From: WVWW01 sp041568335 | GTDB lineage: Bacteria; Acidobacteriota; Polarisedimenticolia; Polarisedimenticolales; Polarisedimenticolaceae | Direction of reading: 5' to 3' | DNA length: 15,100 bases | Assembly (NCBI GenBank): GCA_041568335.1 | Contig: JBFFZZ010000048.1 | Span: 1-15,100, forward strand | Shown here: in pieces, positions 7,885 to 15,100 of the stretch | How the letters are laid out: each line of letters opens with the position of its first letter | Position numbering within the stretch: position 1 is the first letter of the stretch | Program-made: the position numbers and the translations under genes | The notes under the pieces: model-generated | The model's input: the letters and a program-made list of their open reading frames with translations, nothing else | Told to the model about the DNA's origin: nothing | Databases searched by the model: none

Positions 7885-9528
7885 CTATACGGCACTGGTT
7901 GCATACTTGTTCGCCAGGTGGTTGCGCAGCGCGATCGCAGCGATGTTCATGACGGTGACGACCAGGATCAGTAGCAGCGCGGTCGCGAAGACCAGCGGCT
8001 TGGTCGCCTCGACGTTGGGGCTCTGGAACCCGACGTCATAGATATGAAAACCGAGGTGCATGAACTTTCGTTCCAGATGGAAAAACGGGAAGTGCCCGTC
8101 GATCGGCAGGGATGGTGCGAGCTTGACCATCCCGACGATCATCAGCGGCGCGACCTCGCCGGCCGCGCGGGCCATCGCGAGGATCAACCCGGTCAGGATG
8201 CCCGGTGCCGCGGCGGGGACGACCACGCGCCAGGTCGTTTCGAACTTCGTCGCACCGAGTGCCAGCGAGCCCTCACGCACGATCCGCGGGACCGCTGCCA
8301 GCCCTTCCTCGGTGGCGACGATGACCACGGGGACCGTGAGCAGGGCGAGGGTCAGGCTGCCCCAGAGGATCCCGCCGGTCTTGAACGTCGGAGAGGGCAG
8401 GGACTCGGGGTAGAACAGCTGATCGATCGTGCCGCCGACGAGATACACGAAAAAACCGAGGCCGAAGACACCGAAGACGATCGAGGGCACGCCGGCGAGG
8501 TTGTTGACGGCGATCCGCACGATGCGGACCAGAAGGCCCTGGCGTGCGTACTCGCGTAGGTACAACGCCGCCAGCACACCGAACGGCGCGACGGCGAACG
8601 ACATGATGAACACCATCATGACGGTGCCGAAAATGGCCGGGAAGATCCCCCCCTCGGTGTTGGACTCGCGCGGGTCGGCGAGCAGGAACTCGGCGATCCG
8701 TGAGCCGTAGAGGCCGAGTTTGCCGGCGAAGCCGAGCTCGTTGGGTTGCACCGCACGAGCGATGTGCCCGACGGGGATCTCCTTGCGCCGGCCGCCGACG
8801 GATTCCATCACCAGCGTCTCGGCGAGCAACGCCTCACGCATGTCGAACAGGGTTCGCGTCAAAGCCTCGAATTCGACTTCCGCGGTCGCCTTGGCCTCCT
8901 CGAGCGGCGCGTTGCGTGCGGCGAGCTCTCCGGGTGAGAGGGATTCGAGCACCAGCTTCTTTTGCCGGCGGACGATCTTGTCGAGGCGGTAGTTGACGTC
9001 GCCGATCTGTGTGCGCTCGAAACGATGGATCCGCTCGGCCTCCTCGAGCTTGCGCTCGTGGATCTCCCCGAACGCCGCCCAGACGTCGCGTGAGCCCGTG
9101 GCGAGCAGCTCGTCGCCGCGGCGCAATTCGACCATGCGCCCGTAAAAGTTGCCCCACTCGAGCCGCTCGAGCAGAACGATGTCGGTCGGTGTCGACTGGT
9201 GTTCGACGCCGACGAGGTCGAGCCACCGGAAATCGGTCCCCGTCAGGTCGCGGTTCCCGCTGCGGACACGAACACGATCCCCCGAGGAGACCCCGTCTTC
9301 GGTCGGAGCGGGTATCGGCTCGCGGTCGTGGATCTCTCCGAGAACCGGTTCGCCGTCGCTCAGCTCGAACAGGACGACCGGTTTCTGCCAGAAGTGCCCG
9401 CCGCCGTTGACCAGCAGAATCCAGAGCAACGCCAGGACGAGAACCAGGTTGAGCGCAAGCGCACCGCCGCACAACGCGGTGAGCGCGTCACCGACAACCT
9501 CGCTTTTTCGCTGAGCCCGATTCGGCAT
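7885..9528 (-). CDS. pstA: Phosphate ABC transporter permease PstA, enlarged form with N-terminal domain
   Basis: Inner-membrane permease of 547 residues; the E. coli protein has about 296. TM1 lies at about 18-42. A periplasmic insertion of about 250 residues follows, including a long charged helical stretch (about 150-237) that looks like a coiled coil. The permease core starts near residue 293. The cytoplasmic EAA loop that contacts PstB is visible (VPRIVREGSLALGATKFETT, ending VVVPAAAPG). The extension matches the DUF3333-type N-terminus known in many gammaproteobacterial PstA proteins; its role is not established. The ATG at 9528 starts 2 nt after the pstC stop, so coupling is likely. 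It pairs with PstC to form the membrane channel. Confidence 0.94.
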   Translation of the reverse strand: MPNRAQRKSEVVGDALTALCGGALALNLVLVLALLWILLVNGGGHFWQKPVVLFELSDGEPVLGEIHDREPIPAPTEDGVSSGDRVRVRSGNRDLTGTDFRWLDLVGVEHQSTPTDIVLLERLEWGNFYGRMVELRRGDELLATGSRDVWAAFGEIHERKLEEAERIHRFERTQIGDVNYRLDKIVRRQKKLVLESLSPGELAARNAPLEEAKATAEVEFEALTRTLFDMREALLAETLVMESVGGRRKEIPVGHIARAVQPNELGFAGKLGLYGSRIAEFLLADPRESNTEGGIFPAIFGTVMMVFIMSFAVAPFGVLAALYLREYARQGLLVRIVRIAVNNLAGVPSIVFGVFGLGFFVYLVGGTIDQLFYPESLPSPTFKTGGILWGSLTLALLTVPVVIVATEEGLAAVPRIVREGSLALGATKFETTWRVVVPAAAPGILTGLILAMARAAGEVAPLMIVGMVKLAPSLPIDGHFPFFHLERKFMHLGFHIYDVGFQSPNVEATKPLVFATALLLILVVTVMNIAAIALRNHLANKYATSAV

Positions 9529-9530
9529 CC

Positions 9531-11771
9531 CTACATTTCCGCGTAACGCCGCCGCAATCGCTGCCGTACCAGCTCGGCGAACGTGTTGATGACGAAGGTG
9601 AAGACGAACAGCAGGACCGCCGCCAGGAACAACGTGCGGTAGAGCGTGCCACCTTGAGGCGCCTCGGGGAGCTCCACCGCGATGTTGGCCGACAGCGTGC
9701 GGAAGCCGTTGAACGGGTTCCAGTCCAGGATCGGCGTGTTCCCGGTGGCCATCAGGACGATCATCGTCTCACCGACCGCACGCCCGAAACCGATCATGAT
9801 CGCCGAGAAGATCCCGGGACTCGCCGCCGGGAGCACGACGCGCGTCACCGTCTGCCAGCGGTTGGCGCCGAGGGCCAGCGAACCCGAGACGAGATTGCGC
9901 GGTACGTTGGAGAAGGCGTCCTCGGCGATCGAGAAGATGATCGGGATGACCGCGAGGCCCATGGCCAGACCGACGACGACCGCATTGCGCTGATCGTACT
10001 GCAGCCCGGTGACCTCGAGCAGCCAATCCTGAACGCTACCGCCGAAGAACAACGCCTCGAACGGCTCACTCAACTCGATCGCGGCCCACAGCGCGACCGC
10101 GACGACCACGATATAAAGGACGATCTCGGAGCCGGAACGGAACCGGCCGCGGAGCGCTCGCGGCATCGAGCGCCACCCCAGCCCGGCCGCGAGGACCGCG
10201 AGCGGCGCCAGGAGCAGGGTGAGGAAGATCCCCGGCAAGACCTGTTCGACGCGGGGAGCCAGCCACAACCCGGCGAGGAAACCGAGCACGACGCTGGGCA
10301 GGGAGGCCATGATCTCGACCGTCGGCTTGACGATCTTCTTCCACGACGCGTGCATGAACTGCGAGGCATACATCGCGCCGAAAACGCCGAGCGGGATGGC
10401 CAGCAACAGCGAGTAGAGCGTTCCTTTGAGCGTCCCGATCATCAACGGGACGAGCGAGAGCTTCGGCTCGAAGTCGTCGGTGCCGCCGCTGGATTGCCAA
10501 ACGTACTCGGGCTCGTCGTAGCTCTCGTACCAGACCTTGCCGAACAGGGCCGTCCAGCCGACCTCCGGGTGAGGGTTGTCGATGTCCCATTCGGCGACGC
10601 GGTTCGCACTGCCCACGAAGACGCCGTCGGCCTTGGGGGCGAAGAACAGGTGGTCCACCGGTTCGCTCGATCGGCCACGCCACAACACGCGTTTGGAGGT
10701 CGAGTGATACAGGCCCAGACCGAGCGCGTCGTCGGCCACCACGAACCCCTTGTTGCGCATCGAGGGCGTGATGAGCCGGACGGCACCGTCGAGTCCGGGG
10801 AACGAGCGGATCCGCGTCAACCGCGGCGGCCGGTCTGCCCCACGGGTCGGGAACCAGACTTCGAGACCGCCGTCCTCGCGCCCGACGACGAGGGAGCGTT
10901 CGCCGATGAGCATCGAGAGCGCGGTGACCGGAGCGCCGGGCTCGCTCCACTGGGCGGGTTCGATCCCGTCGCCGCGCGCCCGCCACCAGCCCAAGCGGCC
11001 GTGGGCCGTGCCGGCAAAAATGTTGCTCACGTCCCCATCGACCACGAGCGCCGTCAACGGGTGATCCACCCTGGCCGAGCTCGAGGACCAGGATTCCGTG
11101 ACCTCGCCGCTGAAGAGGTTCTCCTCGACCTCACGCCGGGAGACGATCAGCCTCCCGGCGCTGTCGACCACGACGGCGGCGGCCGCACCATGCTCGTCGA
11201 TCTGCGCCGAGGCCAGTTCGATGACGGCATCGTCGTCGAGCTCGAAGGGGAAGACGATGGGCGAATCCGGCGATGCGTGCACCCGGCGCCCCTCCTCGGT
11301 GAACTCGACCTCCCACTCGATACGGACCGCGAACAGGCGACGATCGGCCGTGCGTGCGAGGAGCACCTGTTTGCCGGGGACGCCCTGGGCCCGGTCCAGC
11401 GGGAGCAGTCCAGGTTGTTCGTCGGCATCGACGAGCGGGATACGCTCGATCGTCTCGCCGCTTCCGGCGTCGTGCACGGCGAGAACACCCTGTGAATCGA
11501 GGAACGCGGCCAGCGAGCGATAGTCGTCGGTGACGAACGCGCTGTCCGGGCGGTGGCCGGTCGACCACTCCCGCCCCGAACGCACTTCGGCCCCCCCGAG
11601 GAGCGGGAGGGCCTCGATGAGGATGAAGAACAGGATGCCGAGGATGCTGGCGATGATCGCCATGCCGCCGACGGTGACCGCCCAGCGGGCGGCCTTGTCG
11701 GCGAGCAACCGCCGCGGTGCCGTCCCTGCGACCGGAACGGCTTTACGGCTGTCAGGACTCGGGTCGGTCAC
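9531..11771 (-). CDS. pstC: Phosphate ABC transporter permease PstC with large propeller-like periplasmic domain
   Basis: Inner-membrane permease of 746 residues, more than twice the roughly 319 of E. coli PstC. TM1 is at about 31-55. About 380 residues then lie on the periplasmic side (60-440), with repeated beta-rich segments resembling propeller blades (for example FAGTAHGRLGWWRARG and VVGREDGGLEVWFPTRG). The transport core begins near residue 440, and the EAA loop is clear (VPRNLVSGSLALGANRWQTV followed by VLPAASPG). Long PstC proteins of this type occur in Pseudomonas and relatives. The start is GTG at 11771, with GAGG upstream at a usual distance, 27 nt after pstS. The permease call is secure; the fold of the insertion is inferred from pattern only. 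Confidence 0.94.
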   Translation of the reverse strand: MTDPSPDSRKAVPVAGTAPRRLLADKAARWAVTVGGMAIIASILGILFFILIEALPLLGGAEVRSGREWSTGHRPDSAFVTDDYRSLAAFLDSQGVLAVHDAGSGETIERIPLVDADEQPGLLPLDRAQGVPGKQVLLARTADRRLFAVRIEWEVEFTEEGRRVHASPDSPIVFPFELDDDAVIELASAQIDEHGAAAAVVVDSAGRLIVSRREVEENLFSGEVTESWSSSSARVDHPLTALVVDGDVSNIFAGTAHGRLGWWRARGDGIEPAQWSEPGAPVTALSMLIGERSLVVGREDGGLEVWFPTRGADRPPRLTRIRSFPGLDGAVRLITPSMRNKGFVVADDALGLGLYHSTSKRVLWRGRSSEPVDHLFFAPKADGVFVGSANRVAEWDIDNPHPEVGWTALFGKVWYESYDEPEYVWQSSGGTDDFEPKLSLVPLMIGTLKGTLYSLLLAIPLGVFGAMYASQFMHASWKKIVKPTVEIMASLPSVVLGFLAGLWLAPRVEQVLPGIFLTLLLAPLAVLAAGLGWRSMPRALRGRFRSGSEIVLYIVVVAVALWAAIELSEPFEALFFGGSVQDWLLEVTGLQYDQRNAVVVGLAMGLAVIPIIFSIAEDAFSNVPRNLVSGSLALGANRWQTVTRVVLPAASPGIFSAIMIGFGRAVGETMIVLMATGNTPILDWNPFNGFRTLSANIAVELPEAPQGGTLYRTLFLAAVLLFVFTFVINTFAELVRQRLRRRYAEM

Positions 11772-11798
11772 CGGAACCTCGTCGAGCGTCCTGCGACG

Positions 11799-12767
11799 CT
11801 ACTTCAAGCCGGTCAGCTGCTCTTGAACGAGCTTGTTCGAGAGCGGTAAATAGCCGTCCTTGACGACGATCGTCTGTCCCTCTCGAGACAACACGAAGCG
11901 AAGGAACTCGTGGATCATCGGGTCCAGAGGCTTGTTCGGCGCCTTGTTGACATAAACGTAAAGGTAACGGGACAGCGGGTACTTGCCGGACAGGACCGTC
12001 TCCGGATCGGTGTCGTAAAATGCACCGTCCTTCCCGGCGAGGGCGAGGGTCTTGACGCCCGACGTCTTGTAGCCGATGCCGCTGTAGCCGATGCCGTAGA
12101 GGTCTTCGGTGACCCCCTGGACGACGGAGGCCGAACCCGGCTGCTCCTTCACCCGGCTGCGGTAGTCCCCCTTGCACAGCGCGACCGTCTTGAAGTAGCC
12201 GTAGGTGCCCGACGCCGAGTTGCGACCGTAGAGGCTGATCGGCTTGGTGCTCCAGCCCGACGCGCCGGCGCCCGCGGCGCCCCAGTCGCTGATCGTCTCT
12301 TGCGCGCCGCATTTGAGCGTCTCGGAGAAGATCGCGTCGACCTGCGCCATCGTGAGCTTTTCGACGGGGTTGTCCTTGTTGACGTAGACGGCGAGCGCGT
12401 CGACGGCCACCGCGATCCTCGTCGGCGGGTAGCCGAATCGCTTCTCGAAGTCGTCCAGCTCCTTGGCCTTCATGGCGCGGCTCATAGGACCGACCTGGGC
12501 GGTCACCTCGATCAGCGCAGGCGGGCCGGTCGAGGAGCCCTTGCCTTCGATCTGGATCTTGACGTTGGGGTACTGTTTCTGGAAACCCTCGGCCCACAGC
12601 GTCATCAGGTTGTTCAGCGTGTCGGAGCCGATGGAGCTGAGGCTTCCGGAGACGCCACTCGTCCGCGAGTATTCGGGGATCCTCTCGTCGACCTGGATGG
12701 TCTGGCCTGAAACCGGAACGGCAACCGGCAGAAGCGCGATCGCGGCTCCGAAGAGCTTCTTGAACAT
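11799..12767 (-). CDS. pstS: Periplasmic phosphate-binding protein PstS
   Basis: Secreted substrate-binding protein of 322 residues, first gene of the operon. The N-terminus is a signal peptide (MFKKLFGAAIALLPVAVPVSG, likely cut after residue 21), with no lipobox Cys. Phosphate-binding features are present: GSDT (47-50), GKGSSTG (75-81), the GPMSR segment (93-97) and GRNSASGTYGYF (181-192). Cys153 and Cys199 are the only cysteines and could form a disulfide in the periplasm. The ATG at 12767 is supported by GAGGAGG six bases upstream. It delivers phosphate to PstC/PstA. Its divergent promoter region carries Pho-box-like repeats, which suits the most strongly phosphate-regulated gene of the set. 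Confidence 0.96.
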   Translation of the reverse strand: MFKKLFGAAIALLPVAVPVSGQTIQVDERIPEYSRTSGVSGSLSSIGSDTLNNLMTLWAEGFQKQYPNVKIQIEGKGSSTGPPALIEVTAQVGPMSRAMKAKELDDFEKRFGYPPTRIAVAVDALAVYVNKDNPVEKLTMAQVDAIFSETLKCGAQETISDWGAAGAGASGWSTKPISLYGRNSASGTYGYFKTVALCKGDYRSRVKEQPGSASVVQGVTEDLYGIGYSGIGYKTSGVKTLALAGKDGAFYDTDPETVLSGKYPLSRYLYVYVNKAPNKPLDPMIHEFLRFVLSREGQTIVVKDGYLPLSNKLVQEQLTGLK

Positions 12768-12773
12768 GGGCAG

Positions 12774-12780
12774 CCTCCTC
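12774..12780 (-). promoter_or_regulatory. pstS ribosome binding site
   Basis: GAGGAGG on the minus strand, 6 nt before the pstS ATG and the strongest Shine-Dalgarno sequence in the operon. It overlaps a 10-bp palindrome, TCCTCGAGGA (12776-12785). Confidence 0.8.
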
Positions 12781-12784
12781 GAGG

Positions 12785-12803
12785 ACGCGCGGTGTTTGCG
12801 CGT
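12785..12803 (-). promoter_or_regulatory. Hairpin in the presumed pstS 5' leader
   Basis: ACGCGC and GCGCGT (12785-12790 and 12798-12803) are perfect 6-bp complements around a 7-nt loop. On the minus strand the stem ends 4 nt before the pstS Shine-Dalgarno sequence. If the -10 candidate at 12810-12815 is right, the transcript would begin at or next to this stem. It could then protect the 5' end of a heavily used mRNA (inference). Confidence 0.45.
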
Positions 12804-12809
12804 AAGGCC

Positions 12810-12815
12810 ATTGAA
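12810..12815 (-). promoter_or_regulatory. Candidate -10 of the pstS promoter
   Basis: TTCAAT on the minus strand matches four of six bases of TATAAT. It lies 8 bp downstream (leftward) of the Pho-box-like array, about the spacing seen at PhoB-activated promoters that lack a good -35. It would place the start near 12803 and give a leader of about 36 nt. It abuts a perfect inverted repeat, AACCGC-CC-GCGGTT (12814-12827). Weak evidence on its own. Confidence 0.3.
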
Positions 12816-12823
12816 CCGCCCGC

Positions 12824-12863
12824 GGTTTAGCCGCTCGTTAGATCGTTGTTAATTCGGTGTAAA
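12824..12863 (+). promoter_or_regulatory. Pho-box-like array: four 7-bp elements with 11-bp period
   Basis: Read on the plus strand: GGTTTAG (12824-12830), TCGTTAG (12835-12841), TTGTTAA (12846-12852) and GTGTAAA (12857-12863), each separated by exactly 4 nt. All have T at position 4 and A at position 6, and three have the TGT-like core. PhoB binds tandem 7-bp half-sites such as CTGTCAT or CTGTAAC on an 11-bp repeat, so spacing and core fit. The half-sites point rightward, away from pstS, which is unusual for a site serving pstS. Confidence 0.45.
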
Positions 12864-12873
12864 CTGCCGCGCT

Positions 12874-14181
12874 TTGAATGAGGCCATCCACAAGTGCCGG
12901 CGATCCGGCCGGTTCCGGATTCCCTTCGTTCCCCTGGCGCTCCTGATCGGCGCCGCCTCTCCGGCGACGGCCGAAGGCTGGGTCGGGGAGGATCACGGGG
13001 CCAAGGCGGCAGCGCTCGGCCAGGCGTTCGTGGCCCAGGCGGATGATCCGACGGCCGTTTCCTACAACCCGGCCGGGCTCGCCTTCCTCGAGGATCGAGC
13101 CTTCGCCGCCGGGATCTCGCTGGGGTTGACGTCGAGTAACCGGTTCGTCGGCTTCGACCCGATCCCCGGAGCCGGCCGGTTCGGCGAACGGGAGATCGAG
13201 CCGCGTCCCGTCCCACACGTCTACTGGGTCGAGCCGGTGGCCACGCGGTGGGCGGTCGGCCTGGGGGTGCGGCGCGGTGCCGGATTCGAGTCGACCTGGA
13301 AACAGCCCGACACGTGGAGCGGCCGGTTCGAGGCCCGCGACGCACGGCTCGACGCGTGGGACCTGACCCCGGTGGCCGCCGTGCGCATCCATCAACGCTG
13401 GGCTCTCTCGGCGGGAGTGGTGGCGCGATGGACGACCTTCTCGTGGACGCGTGACGAGAGCGAAGTCAATCCGGCTAGCCAGGCGGAGGAGTCGATCGGG
13501 ATTTCCAGGCTGGATTCGAGCGGCGAGGTCGGTTGGGGGGCCGTGCTCGGGGTGCTCTACCGACCGCCGGGGCGCTGGTCGCTGGGACTCCGCTGGCGCA
13601 GCGAGATCTCCGTCGACATCGGCGGGAGCGCGACCTACGTCCAGCTCCTCAGCGGTGACCCGGCCTTCGACGCGCTTGCCGCGACGTTGCGTCCGTTCGG
13701 TCAACCTGCGACGTGGGACGCGACGCTCCGGTTCCCCGAGCGTACGGTGCTCGGGGTGGCCTTCTCGGTCAGCCCGACGGCTCTCCTCGAGCTCGACATC
13801 GACCGTTCGTCCTGGGACTCGCTCAACGCGGCGACCTTTACGATCGCGGGTCAGCCGCTGCTCGATCGGGTCCCGTTCTCGGGCTGGCGGTCTCGCACGG
13901 CGGGCCGAATCGGGCTACGCTGGAACGGCCTGGGGAACGGGGAATGGCGGGCCGGCCTGTCGATCGATCCCACACCCCAGCCCGATTCGAACCTGGGCCC
14001 GTTCTTTGTCGGGGCGGACCGCTTCGCGGCGTCCATCGGGTTCGGGACACGGGTGCAGCGGTTGCAGACCGATCTCGCGGTGGTCTGGGAAGAACACGAG
14101 AGACGCTCGACGACGTCCCACGGATTCGACGGCCGCTACACGACGAGGTTGCTTCGATTGGTGCTGACGTTCGGATGGTGA
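12874..14181 (+). CDS. FadL/OmpP1/TodX-family outer-membrane transport protein
   Basis: Predicted outer-membrane beta-barrel of 435 residues. The N-terminus carries a signal peptide (basic CRRSGRFR, hydrophobic FVPLALLIG, likely cleavage after ATA at residue 33). The family hallmark follows: HGAKAAALGQAFVAQADDPT (41-60), then AVSYNPAGLAFLE. The rest alternates short beta strands with turns, and the chain ends on an aromatic residue (RLVLTFGW), the usual barrel C-terminus. FadL relatives let hydrophobic molecules (fatty acids, aromatics) cross the outer membrane; the substrate here cannot be told. The only possible start is TTG 12874: an in-frame TAA lies at 12850-12852 and there is no in-frame ATG or GTG before the signal peptide. 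It has no Shine-Dalgarno sequence. It is divergent from pstS and 16 nt ahead of the next gene, with which it is probably co-transcribed. Confidence 0.85.
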   Translation: MNEAIHKCRRSGRFRIPFVPLALLIGAASPATAEGWVGEDHGAKAAALGQAFVAQADDPTAVSYNPAGLAFLEDRAFAAGISLGLTSSNRFVGFDPIPGAGRFGEREIEPRPVPHVYWVEPVATRWAVGLGVRRGAGFESTWKQPDTWSGRFEARDARLDAWDLTPVAAVRIHQRWALSAGVVARWTTFSWTRDESEVNPASQAEESIGISRLDSSGEVGWGAVLGVLYRPPGRWSLGLRWRSEISVDIGGSATYVQLLSGDPAFDALAATLRPFGQPATWDATLRFPERTVLGVAFSVSPTALLELDIDRSSWDSLNAATFTIAGQPLLDRVPFSGWRSRTAGRIGLRWNGLGNGEWRAGLSIDPTPQPDSNLGPFFVGADRFAASIGFGTRVQRLQTDLAVVWEEHERRSTTSHGFDGRYTTRLLRLVLTFGW

Positions 14182-14184
14182 TTC

Positions 14185-14197
14185 CCGGGAGGGGAGC
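14185..14197 (+). promoter_or_regulatory. Ribosome binding site of the DUF255 gene
   Basis: CCCGGGAGGGGAGC directly precedes the ATG at 14198. GGAGG and GGGGAG both give a strong Shine-Dalgarno match and fix this start. Confidence 0.75.

Positions 14198-15100
<903 letters not shown>

Noticed and set aside
9654..11495. 613-codon open frame on the plus strand opposite pstC
   Set aside because: The opposite strand encodes a clear PstC with transport motifs. The antisense translation is rich in Arg, Asp, Gly and His with no domain pattern, as expected for a shadow of GC-rich codons.
12814..12834. Inverted repeat AACCGC-CC-GCGGTT and adjoining GCGG-TTTAG-CCGC as a terminator or riboswitch
   Set aside because: The stems are short, one loop is only 2 nt, and they lie in a promoter region without a T-run. 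An operator is possible, but evidence is too thin for a separate feature.

Overview
The window is about 15 kb of GC-rich, densely coding DNA from a Gram-negative (two-membrane) bacterium. The diderm character is clear from an outer-membrane beta-barrel protein of the FadL/OmpP1 family, a periplasmic phosphate-binding protein with a signal peptide, and PstC/PstA permeases with large periplasmic insertions. Enlarged PstC and PstA are best known from Gammaproteobacteria such as Pseudomonas and Vibrio. A propeller-type hybrid sensor kinase and a PhoR with a sizeable extracytoplasmic sensor domain would also fit other GC-rich diderms (Acidobacteriota, Myxococcota). I do not assign a phylum from sequence alone.

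Layout. (1) Positions 3-3455 (+) hold the 3' part of a large hybrid histidine kinase: beta-propeller repeats, Y_Y_Y domain, transmembrane helix, HisKA, HATPase, and two receiver domains. Its 5' end lies outside the window. (2) Positions 3477-3884 (+) hold arfB, a ribosome-rescue peptidyl-tRNA hydrolase with a GGQ motif, separated from the kinase by 21 nt that form part of a strong hairpin. (3) Positions 3915-12767 (-) hold a compact phosphate operon transcribed leftward: pstS-pstC-pstA-pstB-phoU-phoB-phoR. (4) Positions 12768-12873 form a 106-bp divergent promoter region with four 7-bp elements on an 11-bp period (Pho-box-like), a candidate -10 and a hairpin in the presumed pstS leader. (5) Positions 12874-14181 (+) hold a FadL/OmpP1-like outer-membrane protein, followed after 16 nt by (6) a signal-peptide-bearing DUF255 thioredoxin-like (YyaL/SPATA20 family) protein cut by the right edge.

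How the genes work together. PstS captures periplasmic phosphate, PstC/PstA form the membrane channel and PstB powers import. PhoU couples transporter state to PhoR, and PhoR phosphorylates PhoB, which should activate the operon from the divergent region. Keeping transporter, PhoU and PhoB/PhoR in one operon makes a self-contained feedback loop. The outer-membrane protein shares the divergent region with pstS, so it may respond to the same signal, but this is inference.

I found no CRISPR array, transposon, tRNA/rRNA or defence system, and no clearly new multi-gene system. The most interesting points are the hairpin that spans the kinase stop codon and ends 4 nt before the arfB start, the Pho-box-like array in an unexpected orientation, the large accessory domains in PstC and PstA, the extracytoplasmic sensor domain of PhoR, and an exported DUF255 protein.
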